From contig CM048744.1 in assembly GCA_026315105.1 (NCBI GenBank), positions 974,368,221 through 974,432,220 of the forward strand: a DNA stretch of 64,000 bases. Reading direction: 5' to 3'. Made by a program: the position numbers and the translations under genes. The notes under the pieces were generated by a model, which saw only the letters and a list, made by a program, of their open reading frames with translations, was not told where the DNA came from and did not search any database. Shown here piece by piece: positions 42,531-54,340 of the stretch (within the stretch, counting starts at the first letter, position 1; every line of letters begins with the position of its first letter). Origin of the DNA: Locusta migratoria. Lineage: Eukaryota; Arthropoda; Insecta; Orthoptera; Acrididae.

Positions 42531-42840
42531 AACACTCGGCACAGAGCTTCATTGGTGGACACCATGCTTGAAGCTGAGAGAACTAAATGAATGGAGTGAC
42601 CAGCTGTTTCACCGGATCTGAACCCGTTTGAGTACGGCTGGGATGCTCTTGACAGACGCCTTGCAGCAGACTTGCATCTCGCACAACCGTTGCAGAGCTG
42701 GATACTGCACTCCTGGAACAATGGTCAAATATCCGTCAAGAACTGATTGATAACCTCGTAGTGCCCATGCCACGCAGGTGTGAAAATGTACTGGTCGTCC
42801 GACGAGGTGATCACACACCATATGTGCAGTCGCTAAGAGA

Positions 42841-43077
42841 GTGACTCTTTTTTTTTTTTACTGTTACGGTGGCCTCGTGGAGCACTTTTCTAACTAAACT
42901 CCAAGTAAATCTCAAGTGAATAGTTCAGAACACCAATATATCGTACTGTATCACACACAGATTGCAATTGCGACAAATATCAGAAGAAAATACGTTACGG
43001 TATGTGTATTTTGTATATCTCACCTAATCCCGTTATTGTTTTTGGGCAGTGGTTGTTTTGAAAACAAATGTCTACTG
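42841..43077. other. Spacer to the next hAT
   Basis: T run at 42848-42858, otherwise nothing recognised. Ends in the hAT target site GTCTACTG (43070-43077). Confidence 0.4.
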
Positions 43078-44045
43078 CTATGGTTGGCAACAAATGGATC
43101 GCGGTCCACCTCCGGACCACGGAAGGCCAAAACATGAACCGCCAAAAGTATTTTCGAAGTGTAAGTTACATACTCTAATCATTAAAAACAAAACACTTTT
43201 TTTTCTGTAGATAACTACACCGAGCTACAAGGAAATGGGAAATTAATATGTGATTTGGCTCACAGTGTGTAATTATTTCGTCGCAAGCTATTTCTTTTGA
43301 AAAAGACGTTTTTATACAAGAATTTCTTCATTTTGCAACTATTTTTAAACATAAAAATAATCGTGTAATAGTCATTTCCGTATTATCAAATTTCTGTACA
43401 GATCTTAATAAGGAAGTTGCAAGATTCAAAGAAATAACGATGCTTAAAATCACGTGTAGCTGAATGGACGGATAGTGATCTACCTGGTTGATATGTTTTG
43501 CTTCACGGATATTTTGTGAAATATCATTTTCAAAAATGAATTATCGCTCAAGACCGCCCATATTGAAGACGCTATTTGCGTAACTTTTCCGCACGTGAAC
43601 CTAACATTAAGAACCACCTCAAGATCGCATATTTCATTTTCCCTATCGATTTTTTTAACAGATATACGACCATTTCATTGTATTTAATACTTTCTAAGTA
43701 TAATGCATGACCTGTTTCTGGACTTTTCAATGAAAGATTGACCATCAATTTTTTTCATACTTTTTGTGAGTGAAAATAAAAATAAATAATATAAGTGTTC
43801 TGGATTTTTTATACATTATTATTTTACATCTGTCGTGCTTCATTTAGTTAGAGAGTGAAAATTAAAATAAAAAAATATTTAAGAATATTACTTTTCGGGA
43901 TGTTTTGAATACAAATATACCTATCTAATGTATTTCATATTTGTGAGTGAAAACAAAAATATAAAATACTTGCTTTTATTTCTGGACCTCAATAAAAATT
44001 TTCAAGGGTATCCGGACCCCATCTAAGATAACTTGCCGAACTCTG
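43078..44045. mobile_element. Non-autonomous hAT, GTTGGCAA type
   Basis: Tips CTATGGTTGGCAA (43078) and TTGCCGAACTCTG (ending 44045) are imperfect inverted repeats. GTCTACTG at 43070-43077 and 44046-44053 is an 8 bp target duplication. 968 bp, AT-rich core with a recurrent GAGTGAAAA.(T)AAAA motif at 43768, 43855 and 43947. No transposase. Confidence 0.87.
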
Positions 44046-44149
44046 GTCTACTGCATATATTGTACAGCTATACCTCCTGCAGTAACCGGCAGATGCGCGT
44101 TAACTGCCCCTCGCCTCTAGGTGTGCGCCTGCCTTGAGACTTGGAGCTC

Positions 44150-44346
44150 GCCGGCCGCGGTGGCCGAGGGGACTGAGGCGCTTCAGTCACGGTCTGCACG
44201 GCCACTACGGTCGGGGGTTCGAATCCCCCCTCGGGCATGGATATTTGTGCCGTCCTAGTTCGTAAGTAGTTCATAAGTAGTTTGTAAGTTTAGGGACTGA
44301 TGACCCCGTAGTTAAGTCCCATAGACTATACAAACACACAAACACT
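44150..44346 (+). mobile_element. tRNA-derived SINE with 13 bp target duplication
   Basis: Complete SINE, close to consensus. AGACTTGGAGCTC at 44137-44149 and 44347-44359 is the target duplication. The 3' tail is CACACAAACACT rather than the usual ATTTGAACA. Confidence 0.95.
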
Positions 44347-44359
44347 AGACTTGGAGCTC

Positions 44360-44635
44360 AGGCTGGAGGGAGGCTGGTCCGGCCTGCGTGACGCTGACAT
44401 TGACGGAGCCTCACCCCCACCACCCCCTGGTAATTGCTGCGGCCGCCGCCTCAGCCGTAACGGCGCTATCGACCCACGGCCTGTGTGTCCAGACAAGCAG
44501 ACGGGACTCTTCCCCCAAACAGCGCGCCCCACTAGATCACCTGCTGCTGCGGGATTTACGTGGACAGCGGTGGAAGACTGGCGTGATTAACTGACCAGGG
44601 TGAGACGAATACGAGAGGCTACTCAACGAGAATAA
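44360..44635. other. GC-rich spacer
   Basis: GC-rich with overlapping chance frames on both strands. Ends at the Helitron insertion point (A|T). Confidence 0.4.
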
Positions 44636-45518
44636 TCTAATATATAAAGCAGAGTGTCCGTATGTGTGTACGTGTTGTAAACAAATGTACCGTTTTGTTC
44701 CAATCTTTATGAAATTTTGTACACGTAAGCTTCAATCCATGAGGACGGTCGCCGTAAGTGTAATAATCACGTACGATATATAGTTCACGAGATATGACGT
44801 CATAAACAATGAGATGCGCGAAAAACTGCGGCATTTTGCGACAATGCTGCTCATTTTCTCCTAAACCACTGGACCGATTTCAACCAAATTTGGTACTCAC
44901 ATTCCTTACCGTGATGTAATAATTGCTGCATGGTCAAGAATCACATTCGGCAAGATGGTTCAAAAGATATTACGTCATAAGCAATAGAAATCGCAAAAAA
45001 TGCCATATAATGCGGTTAGACTTTCGAAATACACTGTATGAGAAAGACAGTACTTAGCGACTTGCAACAAACATTAAACATAATTTCAAACCTTTATTAA
45101 ACTTTTTCTCGCTAGCAACCCCAGTAAAATGATGAAAGAAAATTTTTTATCGCTTACTACTTTTCCGCTGCTTATGGAGTAAAACTACGGCTCTCGGTAT
45201 GACGTTCCAATTTATAATTTCTACACTAAAAATTGTAGCTGCAGTAAATTTTGCAGACAGTATACACGCATATAGTTGAGTGTACCTTCTAAACTGTATA
45301 TCAGTACGACACGTAGTTCATGAGATATGAGCTCCTAAACCGAACGTTCATAGAAAACAGCCCCTTTCCGCACCAAGTTTCAATCTCTTACTTCTTTACT
45401 ACTAACTGTATTCCCGAGAGATTTTACAGACATACAGCCCTTACACAAATGAATATATACCTGAAATATGACAGGAATAAAGAAATAAATACCTCGACAA
45501 CGCCGGGTTTTCAGCTAG
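44636..45518 (+). mobile_element. Non-autonomous Helitron
   Basis: 5' end TCTAATATATAAAGC preceded by A. 3' end CGCCGGGTTTTCAGCTAG followed by T, with a short imperfect hairpin (CCTCG..CGCCGG) about 10 bases before CTAG. The interior has the motif CTGGACCGATTTCAACCAAA and related blocks typical of such elements. 883 bp, no coding capacity. Insertion between A and T without target duplication is the Helitron rule. Confidence 0.88.
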
Positions 45519-45704
45519 TCATTTATAAAGGTAAAATGTTTCAAACTGTTTACAAAACAATGTTATCCCCTTCAAAATACTCTCCATTACTACTTATGCA
45601 TTTGTCCTACCGGTGAAGCCACTGTTCGAAACATTTGAGGTATCGAGAGGCCAAGAGACGTAAAACACAATTTTGGTTTTTTGGAAAAAAAATTATGATT
45701 CAAG

Positions 45705-46030
45705 TTTGTTGTTGTTATTCTGGACTTCAGTGGAGAATAGTTTGATGCAGCTCTCCACCCTATACTATCCTGAACAAGACTTTTCATCTCCTCATAAGAA
45801 TGGCAACCCACAACTATTTGAACTTGTGTACTGTATTCTTCGTCTATCTCTGTGATATTTGGAATGATTACATTTTTTTCTTGATTTCTGAGGGTATTTC
45901 GCTTGTCTCATACGTTTTACATACCTGGTGAAATAGTTTTAGCAACATGGCTGGCTATCCCAGAGACATCAGGAGCTCTGAGGGAATGTCGTCTACATCA
46001 GAGGCATTGTTTCGAAAAGTTTTGCGGTCA
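45705..46030 (-). pseudogene. RTE-like LINE remnant with internal deletion
   Basis: Minus strand: (TTG)n and the C-terminal tail to ~45855, then a jump to the N-terminal RT region (the IPIPKK and ELV.RMYETG blocks, and the PGVDEIPSELL block in decayed form) at 45860-46030. About 2 kb of the element between them is missing. Confidence 0.8.
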
Positions 46031-46301
46031 TAATTAATTCCACATAAGTTCCTCATTCTAAAATGTTATATATCTATGGTTTTATTTATCCTTTTACAAT
46101 AATGCAACATTATTCCACCAGTGGCATTAATATTATCAGTATTTCTAAGACACTAACTTACTATTGGCTTCTAAGGGAATGTGTTGAATTAAAAGAGAAA
46201 CATTCAACTTATCAATGCATTTTAGAATAATATATTAATACAATACCAAGACAAGAACAGAAAAGCATTGTGAAAGAAATCTATTTTATTAAATACTTGC
46301 C
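46031..46301. other. AT-rich spacer
   Basis: Nothing recognised. Confidence 0.4.
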
Positions 46302-46432
46302 GGCCGCGGTGGCCGAGGGGACTGAGGCGCTCCAGTCACGGTCTGCACGGCCACTGCGATCGGGGGCTCGAATCCCCCCTCGCGCATGGATATTTGTTCC
46401 GTCCTTAGTCTTAGTTAGTTCATAAGTAGTTT
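46302..46432 (+). mobile_element. tRNA-derived SINE, 3'-truncated
   Basis: Head, A box and box B (GGGCTCGAATCC) present; stops after CATAAGTAGTTTA where the mariner remnant begins, so truncation or later deletion joined them. Confidence 0.88.
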
Positions 46433-46434
46433 AC

Positions 46435-46760
46435 AATTCCCTTCGTTGCGCTTTTGTTTGTCTTCTGTTCTTTTTTCCCTAGCTTTGCAACTTGTTTCAG
46501 CGCTTTGTAGAATTGATGGTGAATATGACCGGAAATGAATTCCAGAGGCTTTTGTTGTGATGGAAGACGCAGTCTCCTGTCTGCCACAAATCAGGTCTTT
46601 TTTGACCAAACATGTTTCGCCGTCTTCTTAAAACTTTCAAATGAAAGGTTTGATTGATGGTCTGACTTGGAGGAACAAACACTGCATGAACTATGCCCTT
46701 GTCATCAAAAAAGTAAATCGGTGTTATTTCGATGTTTGTTTTGAGTCAATGACATTTTTA
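46435..46760 (-). pseudogene. mariner transposase remnant
   Basis: Minus strand: IYFFDDKGIVHAVFVPPSQT, INQTFHLKVLRRRRNMFGQK, RPDLWQTGDCVFHHNKS. This corresponds to the mariner FFD..GI.H..F.P.GQT..Q.FY..VL.RLR and RPDLW..G.W.LHHDNAPAH region, with the second catalytic aspartates replaced or shifted (HHNKS in place of HHDNA). N- and C-terminal parts missing. Confidence 0.85.
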
Positions 46761-47338
46761 GAAGGGGTAACGGTGCATTTGATAGACTTCCAGCTTCTCT
46801 GGTGGCATGATACATAGATTTCTAAAAGCAAGTAGTCAAAGACGCGTGCTATTATAGAGTTTTATCTAAGCCTGCCTGATTTGCTGTTTATTTTTAATTA
46901 ATGTGCAGTTTCATTTATCTTTTCAAATTGTTTACCGTTAATTGATGCTCAGTTTTACCAAGTAATTAAAAGTACCTTAGCATTGTGTATTGTCTTGGGC
47001 TTGTGCCCGTCTATCTCTTAGTCATATTGATCGAGAGAATCTTATCATTTCTACTGTGTCATCTCTTATGATTAATAAACTAGTATTGTGATTTCACATT
47101 TGAATTGAACGCCTTGGCCCATTCCTTCCTTTCCTATTTGGTCAATGGTGGTTTCTTTTCCCTCGCCACACTTTTTACCTTATCAGAAAATAATTTCGAA
47201 GCTGCAAATTGCTGAATTAAACTTGCTACCATAAAAAAGAAACAAGAACAAACCAGCGCAAGTATAAACAATCACATGACAAACCCAGTGGTCACTGAAC
47301 AGCCAGTGATTCGCGCTATTCACGCCTAGCGGCAGAAA
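46761..47338. other. Spacer, nothing recognised
   Basis: No coding or repeat family recognised. Ends in the hAT target site TGCGTCC. Confidence 0.4.
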
Positions 47339-47345
47339 TGCGTCC

Positions 47346-48265
47346 TAGTTCGCGATCGAGAGCCGCGAACTAGTTCGTTCTTTTAGTTCGTTCGCTCCCA
47401 GTGACGGCTGAGCGGCGTGGTCTGCGTGTGCAGGTGGAGGGGGAAGTTCCTCCACTCAGTTGCTTCATGCGCTTGCTGCTTGAGCCACTAACTATATCAC
47501 TCAGTCCAAAAGAAACAGTTTGTGAATAATTTCTCGCTTTTAAGTTTAGAGTTATCTCTATATCTTGGCATTATGGAATTTATTAGTCAGATATTGCAGA
47601 GTGCAGAATACGTCAAAACAGAATTGTTGTAGCACTGAACTATGTAATCTAGCAGGCAGACGATCACCTCGAAATGACTCATCAGAAGACGGCAAGCACG
47701 TGATTTTTAATTCTGCTGCGCTCCCTCTCTCTATTGCCCGTCGTTCTTCGGAAAAGAATCTAACGAACTAAGAATCGAGATACTTTTGGAATAATAGTTC
47801 GCGACCGATTACACATATTTTAGTTCGCGACCGATTGCACATATTTTAGTTCGCGACCGGTAGCTCTTTTAGTTCGCAGCTTGGCAGCGAAGTAGGTCGC
47901 TCTTTGTAGTTCGTCCGCTCTTTTTGGCTTTTACTATCGCTACTAAAAGAGCTCTTTCTCTTGTTATGACAGCTTTTTTATATAATGTTCATTGTTGCCC
48001 AAGCGTGTGCTATTACCCGTATTTTTGGACAATTTCTACGAAACTACAGCTGAGCTGCATCTCAGCTCGCACTGGCGGCAACTGGCAGAAGGAAATCACG
48101 CGATTCTGCGCGCTCTTGCGTCCTCTCGCTGTTACCCGTCAGTCTTCGAAAAAGGGTCGTACGAAGTAAGAGGCGAGTGATCTGCGAACTAGTTCGCGTA
48201 GTTCGACTGTGGGAGCGCTCTTCCGAACTAGTTCGTTCGCGAACTACACAAACTACTACACAACC
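47346..48265. mobile_element. Non-autonomous hAT, TAGAG type, copy 2
   Basis: Same family and orientation as 41194-42255, 920 bp, with a shortened left tip (TAGTTCGCGATCG) and a slightly longer right tip (...AACTACTACACAAC). TGCGTCC at 47339-47345 and 48266-48272, with the preceding base differing, is the remaining target duplication. Has about three units of the 26 bp array. Confidence 0.88.
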
Positions 48266-48272
48266 TGCGTCC

Positions 48273-49519
48273 ATGGAACTGTTATTCCATTTTTATATTA
48301 TTTATTGATTTATTTCTTTTTCTGATTTGGAGAGGCGGGGGGGGGGGGGGAGGAGGGGAAACCGCCTTATTTTTATTAAACGTTACAGTGAATTTCTGTC
48401 TCCAAGGTGACACCACCAACATATTTACTTTAACGGGCACCTGAACGCTTTCACCAATACTTGCTAATGGCGTCGCCCTGTAACTGAAACCATGTCTTAG
48501 GTTCTCGACCCAAACACGACACATCATGCATAAGAAGGCAGATGCACCAATTTCAGATACATATCGAACAACTTTCAAAGTGAAGTAATAATGCTTTAAA
48601 ACAAATACCTGAAATTTAATAAACAAGTTTTAGCAAATATCATTATATTTGATCAGAACACGATGAATATATATTTAAGGTTCATAAAGAAAATTACTAC
48701 TAATTTTTACCTAATTTAAACTCTAGTAGGGCTTAATACAATCATGTTCAAGAAAACAGCAGAACATCTAGAAAGACCAAATACAGGTAATTTGTATTCA
48801 CAGACCACGTTCATTGGTATGCTGTGAAGAAGAGATTGATTCCCGTAGAAGCTACACCACGTAGTAATAGCGATGTTTCTGCAGGGATCTACGCTGGTAC
48901 CTCAGTAGCGCCTGACCTTTTGTTCTTTAAATGTAATTGTTTCGTATACACCATCTTTACTATTCCAACAATAATGTTGAGTGATTTCGAAAACAATAAG
49001 ACGGTACAATAATTTTTATTTTCGGCAGTGTATAATAATAAAGTATTCTGTAACTTGTGGTTTTATAGAACTCCATAGGTGAGCTACAGTTACACTCAGA
49101 GTTAGTATTTCTACCACACTACATTCAATGAATTAATTGCACTTCTGGAGGTGATACGTCTCGTGTTCAGTTCTGCATTTGCCTCTTCTTTATGCCGATT
49201 TCCGTTGCGATCTGACTTACTGGAACTCAACGCTTTATGGAAAATCTTGAGTTTGTCAGTCGCCTCAAAACTGTTGCCTACACACATTTATTTACTCGTA
49301 TAGGTATACAGCAGTGCAATTTACTCATTAAACGAAATGCGGTGGAAACAGTTGTTCTGAGTAAAATGCATTGTGCCAGAAACAATTGTTCTGAATAAAA
49401 AATGTAGTTCACTTATACGTTTTATGTAACCTACACTTTTTATGGATTTTTTTCTTTCTGCAAGATTACGATTTATTTCCGCGAGTCACCAATTTTGTAA
49501 TTAAATATAAGGAGAGACA
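48273..49519. other. Spacer with a G tract
   Basis: A run of about 12 G at 48338-48349. The minus frame 48626-48282 (114 codons) spans it but has no recognised similarity and its start is uncertain, so I do not call it a gene. The rest is AT-rich. Confidence 0.4.
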
Positions 49520-49620
49520 TCAAATTAAAATTTGTGCTGGGATTCGAACCCAGGACATACTACCTAGGTAGGCGCTTTAGTCCACACAACTAACACAGAG
49601 CTGCAGCCAAAGTGACTACA
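49520..49620 (-). repeat. tRNA-like SINE fragment
   Basis: The minus strand has box B in a perfect T-arm (CTGGG TTCGAAT CCCAG) and an upstream A-box-like TAGTTGTGTGG with AAGCGCCTACCTAGGTAG. The acceptor stem does not form, so it is a tRNA-derived repeat and not a tRNA gene. Different from the two SINE families above. Confidence 0.6.
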
Positions 49621-49961
49621 CGGACCTTTGGTATAACGAGACAATGTTGTCTCAAGCAAATGTATTATTTGTTGACATTTTGTAATTTGTATAAAATATT
49701 TCAAGACAGTTTGTGACCGTTGTATGTTTCTAGATGGATCTAGGTTCATCAATATGTCTACGAGCGTCACAACTTCGCAGTACTAACACCAGATTATCTT
49801 TTAACTTACTGCTACTTACCGTCGTCAACTTATTATCCATCCAATCACCTACTCAATTTATAAAATTCATGTGAATAATATCTCTGTTTTTTGACAAGTG
49901 GCAAAATTTACACTAATTCCTAGAAATATTACAAAACAAATGCTTCCGTTTTGTTGCAAAT
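49621..49961. other. AT-rich spacer
   Basis: Nothing recognised; ends at the SINE target site. Confidence 0.4.
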
Positions 49962-49972
49962 CTATGTCAGTT

Positions 49973-50174
49973 CAAAAATATTCAAATGTTTGTAGAACCT
50001 ATGGGACTTAACTACGGGGTCATCAGTCCCTAAGCTTACACACTACTTATGAACTAGCTAATCCTAGGGACGGCACAAATATCCATGCCCGAGGGGGGAT
50101 TCGAAACCCCGACCGTACTGGCCGTGCAGACCATGACTGAAGCGCCTCAGTCCCATCGGCCACCGCGGCCGGCG
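49973..50174 (-). mobile_element. tRNA-derived SINE with 11 bp target duplication
   Basis: Complete SINE in reverse orientation. CTATGTCAGTT at 49962-49972 and 50175-50185 is the target duplication. Confidence 0.95.
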
Positions 50175-50185
50175 CTATGTCAGTT

Positions 50186-51190
50186 TCTTGACTAATGTTA
50201 TCCGTAAAATTATGGATGCTGATAAAAATATTTTTCAAACACATAGAGAACTAGTCAAACTTCTGCAGCGTACAACAGCTTTTTGTTGTTCTATTTGTGT
50301 TACTGTGTTAAATCAAACAGAAATGTTTCGGTGAAATTGTATCTTTTGCAGCAGGCTTTAGATAATACAATAAAGCCGGAACAACATACGCCAATCACAT
50401 CAATTACGCAGCAAAATTAGCGATGCTCGAACAAATAAAAAATTCGTCGGAAAAATCCGGCACCACATAACGCGTCATTATTCGCTCCATTGCGTTTCAT
50501 GCAAATCGAGACTGACCCCACTGCAATTCGCAACGTTCCTGTTAAAGCATTTCTCTCTGCAACCTTTCGTAGCCAGTAATAAACAAATTGTTAATAGTAG
50601 GTACTAATAATCGATAAAATGTAATTTAAATACTTACGCTCCGAATACACCTTGATAATGTGGTAATGTTGATTGATTCAGAGCTTCAGCATTTTAAGGC
50701 AATACTGCACCTGTTTTGTTATTTGCAGATTGACGAAGTTAATTGATCCCAGTTTACAAGAATTTTTGCTATATTCTTTAAAGAAATACACAAATCGGCA
50801 ACGAGCAGTAAGTTGTTGTGAAATTTTGGATCTACAGGAGAATGATCACGCAACGCTGGCTAACAGTAAACACGCGATGCCCATCTTGCTTGCACCGTTC
50901 TGTCACTCGGAAACAATTTCGGACCCCGGGAGAGATGGAAGATGAAGAGCCTGCAGCGCCTGCTAAGCTGGCAACCTGCCGCACACAAACGCCCGATCAG
51001 TTGCCGGCCCCCAGGGGAGGCGACGTAGTCGGAACCACTCGGATATTGTGGGTATCGAATTAGGTCGTATTAAGGTTACATATAGAGCACATTGAGAAGA
51101 TATGGAAGTGAAAGGAAGGGTCAAGAGTGGAATGGAATTTCTGGGTGATGGGATATCAACGTGAAACTCACGGATGACATAGCAATACTC
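50186..51190. other. Spacer, nothing recognised
   Basis: Mixed composition; about 50930-51030 is GC-richer. No recognised coding sequence. Confidence 0.4.
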
Positions 51191-51965
51191 ACAAGGAAAG
51201 TACTTGGGCTCGAACAAACATATCTGTATGAACGTTTTGGTACAGGATCTCTATGTACACCTCAACGTGCTGGTGGGTGTCGTTTTTCTGCAAAGCTCTG
51301 CAACCATATTCTAGATAGCACTGTAGATGTAATTGTAGACGCCATACGTAATGCAGATATCTTAACTATAACTCATGTAATAATCATCGTACATGTTCTC
51401 TAGTGAATTGTGATCAAAAGCCTTGTGATAGTTGCAACTTTAACCTTCTTCCCGAAAGACTGTTGGTATTCACTGTCACTGCTTCCATAGCCTCTTCCCG
51501 CACTTACCGTAGCACTACCGCTTGCAATGAGTTGTTCGTCATTATCACCCCTATTATCATTATTATGAGTTTGTAACAACAGTATCTAACCTATGCTCAC
51601 ATTTCTGCACCATAAAAGATACGAGAAAGCATGCAAATGATCCATCTTCACGAAGAAGGGTTCGTAACTTCATCTCAACTACTTGCAATACATTAGCAGG
51701 ATTGGTTAGCAATCGCCGCCCCATCTGGTGCTTCACCACACAAATAACATCAAAAAACGCAACTTCGGAGGCACACTGCACCGTCCCTACTGGCGAACCG
51801 ACATGTCGAAGTGCAATGCGGCATCGCACACGCAGAGGCCTCTAACGGACGACTGCAGAGTTTTGCAGATGCGGGAGTGTCACTAGTGCAATAAGGGACC
51901 TTTAAATTCTTTCTCATACGATTTTGGTGTATATGTGTTTGTTCGAGCCCAAGTACTTTCCTTGT
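51191..51965. repeat. Inverted repeat with 28 bp perfect arms
   Basis: Arms 51191-51218 and 51938-51965 are perfect inverted copies (around AAAGTACTTGGGCTCGAACA), with a ~720 bp interior that has no recognised coding frame. May be the termini of an unclassified DNA element. Flanking bases do not show an obvious target duplication. Confidence 0.6.
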
Positions 51966-52084
51966 CAGTGAAAAATCTACAGTACCTGTCGAATGGAATG
52001 GACAGTTTAATTAGTACAAAATATGGATTGAGAGTAAACTGAAAAAATACAAAAGAAAATAAAAATTGCGAGAAAATAAGCAGC

Positions 52085-52560
52085 AAAAGTGGTGGTTACG
52101 AAATTGATGAAGTTAAGGAATTTTGTTTCGTTGGTAGCAAAGTAACTCACGACGGACGTAGCAAGTACATAAAAAGATTAGCATAGCCAAAGAGGGCATT
52201 CATGGCTAAGTGGAGTCTAATGCGAGGCTGTTATTTCTGAAACCAAAGCTTTGTATGGAAATGGAACACAGCCAGTGGGATAACCAGAACAAGAGGTTAG
52301 AAGTGTTTGCGGTGTAGCGTTACAGGAGAATGTTGAAAAATTAGACGGACAGACAACGAAAGTTTCTCCACTTATGGAAAAGATATGATCAGGTATGTGT
52401 CGGACATCGGGAAATAACCCTCATGGTACTAGAGGAGCTGTAGACCGTACAATACAAAGATTGGAATAAATCAGACAAATAATTGAGGATGCAGTGTGCA
52501 AGTGCTACTATGAAACGGAGAAACTGGTGCAGAAGAGGAATTCGTGTTTGGCTACAGTAA
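52085..52560 (+). pseudogene. Ancient RTE-like LINE remnant
   Basis: Plus-strand pieces: EIDEVKEFCFVGSKVTHDGR, KRAFMAKWSLM, LYGNGTQ, IIEDAVCKCYYETEKLVQKR. This aligns with the VDEFCYLGSKI..DGRS...RM..G..AF...LYGSETW part of RTE-like reverse transcriptases, but heavily eroded and from a different family than the RTE copies above. Confidence 0.6.
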
Positions 52561-52816
52561 ACTAATCATAAGACTTAATAGAAAAGTGTTACTACAATGT
52601 TGTTTTTTGCTGCGTTCCGGAAACAATATTTTTCCGTGTGTTTATATGCTCAAAAATTTACAGATAATACCCATAGATGATGAAATACAAACCATACTAA
52701 AAAACTGATATTCATCTCATTGAAATTTATAAAATTCTTTTCATATTCTCGCGTATTGATGAAGATACGAAAGTTGTTGGAAGTTTACTAATTAGAAACA
52801 TGTTTTCAACCATCTT
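52561..52816. other. AT-rich spacer
   Basis: Nothing recognised. Confidence 0.4.
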
Positions 52817-52826
52817 CATGTGTAAA

Positions 52827-53025
52827 GAAATGTTCAAATGTTTGTAGAGCTTATGGGACTTAACTACGGAGTCATCAGTCCCTAAACTTACAAACTACTT
52901 ATGAACTAGCTTATACTAAAGACGGCACAAACACCCATGCCCGAGGGGGTATTCGTACCCCCGACCACAGCGGCCGTGCAAACCGTGACTGGCGCGACGC
53001 AGACCGCTCGGCCACCGCGGCCGGC
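52827..53025 (-). mobile_element. tRNA-derived SINE with 10 bp target duplication
   Basis: Complete SINE in reverse orientation, subfamily with GGTCTGCGTCGCGCCAGTC in the head. CATGTGTAAA at 52817-52826 and 53026-53035 is the target duplication. Confidence 0.95.
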
Positions 53026-53035
53026 CATGTGTAAA

Positions 53036-54064
53036 ACTAATGTCTTAAGAAGAAATATGATTGTCGAAGAGAATCTAGTAATAATAGCGGCAGCCTCCAC
53101 CGTTTCTGTAAAACGAATTAATTAAAACGAGAAATCTCAACAAAATCATTTAGATTATAGATTGTAATGAGACACGTAATTCACAATTAAAATGTTTAAA
53201 AAATGTTGTTTACTTTCTGATAGGTATCTTTTTGAAAAGCACTACAGAGGAACCACAATATAGGTCAATATTATGTAAGAACGGTTGACGTAAAATTAAA
53301 GCATTAATTATGGTAAATGCGTCTCGGTTTGAAATTCTAAAACATGCTAACTTTACACAAATACTGACTTCCGGGGGAGAATGCTGTAACTATAGCAAGG
53401 AGCACTTGATGTTTACTGGTCGGTGTTCCAGTCGGAAAACTGATTTTAATAATCATAGGATGGAACGTACACTACTGACTTATGTATACAGTTCCTGAAT
53501 TTTGTACAGTTATTGTTGTGAGACACAATTTGGAAAAAAAGTGCTGTGTAATAAATTAAATCCAGGTTGGGCTCATCACCAGTTCCTCAGCTGCATTTCA
53601 TAGTGCATGTTTTAAATTTTTTAGTTATTTTTTATTTATATTTTTATTTATTTATTGTTCTTTTTTTACAACGGATCATCTTATATTTGTTGATGAACTC
53701 AGTTTTATTGATGTCTTGACAATTTTCCTGTTAAGATAACAAAAATTTGCGAATTTTTAAGATTAGATCTAATCTTCCTCCCAACTGATCCACAGTGAAT
53801 AGATCGTTTAGGATGTAGACCATGTGAGAAAACAAGAATATATATTTAAAAGCATATAAAACCAAATGTCAAACATTAACTGCATTATAAACTTAGGTGC
53901 GTACGTTATTTCTCTTGTCAATGCCAACATATATATAATTAAAATAATAATTATAATATAGACAAAATATTGCAGTACTTAGTTGCAATGATCACCTTAC
54001 TGCACAAGATTTGTGCAGAAGACTGATGTACGCAATATTCACATTGTATACTGTTATTGTTAAT
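53036..54064. other. AT-rich spacer
   Basis: About 1 kb with (TTTA)-rich stretches near 53620-53665. No recognised gene. Confidence 0.5.
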
Positions 54065-54340
54065 TACATGTATCAATCGGTTCTGCAAATAAATTCTCCA
54101 GTGGAGTATACGGAATTGGCCACCAATAAATCCTTTAGACTCTTCTCAAACTGTACATTATTTTGAGTTAAACTTTTTATGGTCGCTTTCATGTTACTGA
54201 AAATGTGTACTGCTGAGTAAGAGAGATATTTCTGAACCAATGTTTGTGACTTTAAATTTTTGTGGAACTTAGTTGCGAGAAAGAAATGTTTTGTAGTAAT
54301 TTGTTCGTTAAAATAACTCAACTGCTCCGACACGTGTTCA
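54065..54340 (-). pseudogene. LINE C-terminal tail remnant (22.7 kb type)
   Basis: The minus frame ends ATIKSLTQNNVQFEKSLKDL and SVYSTGEFICR. It parallels the tail of the LINE at 22745-23960 (SSIKSLTDSQLVFRKKLKEF, TSFYTSDEF). Similar but clearly older or from a sister family. The upstream polymerase is absent. Confidence 0.5.

Larger units (their letters stand above)
40590..42840 (+). pseudogene. Tc1-like transposase pseudogene split by a hAT and a SINE
   Basis: Pieces on the plus strand: KVVTSARDDRYLRLTAS, stop, DRGLNASQLQRTLHAATG (N-terminal half); EIGTRNNPVYVQKT, LCRHIDVYVV, stop, NGALTTQTYR (to 41193); DEILRPIVVP after the hAT; then GFFLVAGNARH before the SINE and RASLVDTMLEAERTK after it. 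Next PAVSPDLNPFEYGWDALDRR and, after a frameshift near 42710, EQWSNIRQELIDNLVVPMPR. The order and motifs (SPDLNPFE for the third catalytic residue) are Tc1-type. Several stops show it was dead or dying before or after the two insertions. More diverged than the 30.8 kb copy, probably another family. Confidence 0.87.

Noticed and set aside
48282..48626. 114-codon minus frame as a gene
   Set aside because: Contains a poly-proline run produced by the G tract; no similarity recognised and no supported start or splice signals.
49535..49610. Functional tRNA gene on the minus strand
   Set aside because: T-arm is perfect but the acceptor stem cannot form and the D-arm is irregular; better explained as a SINE remnant.
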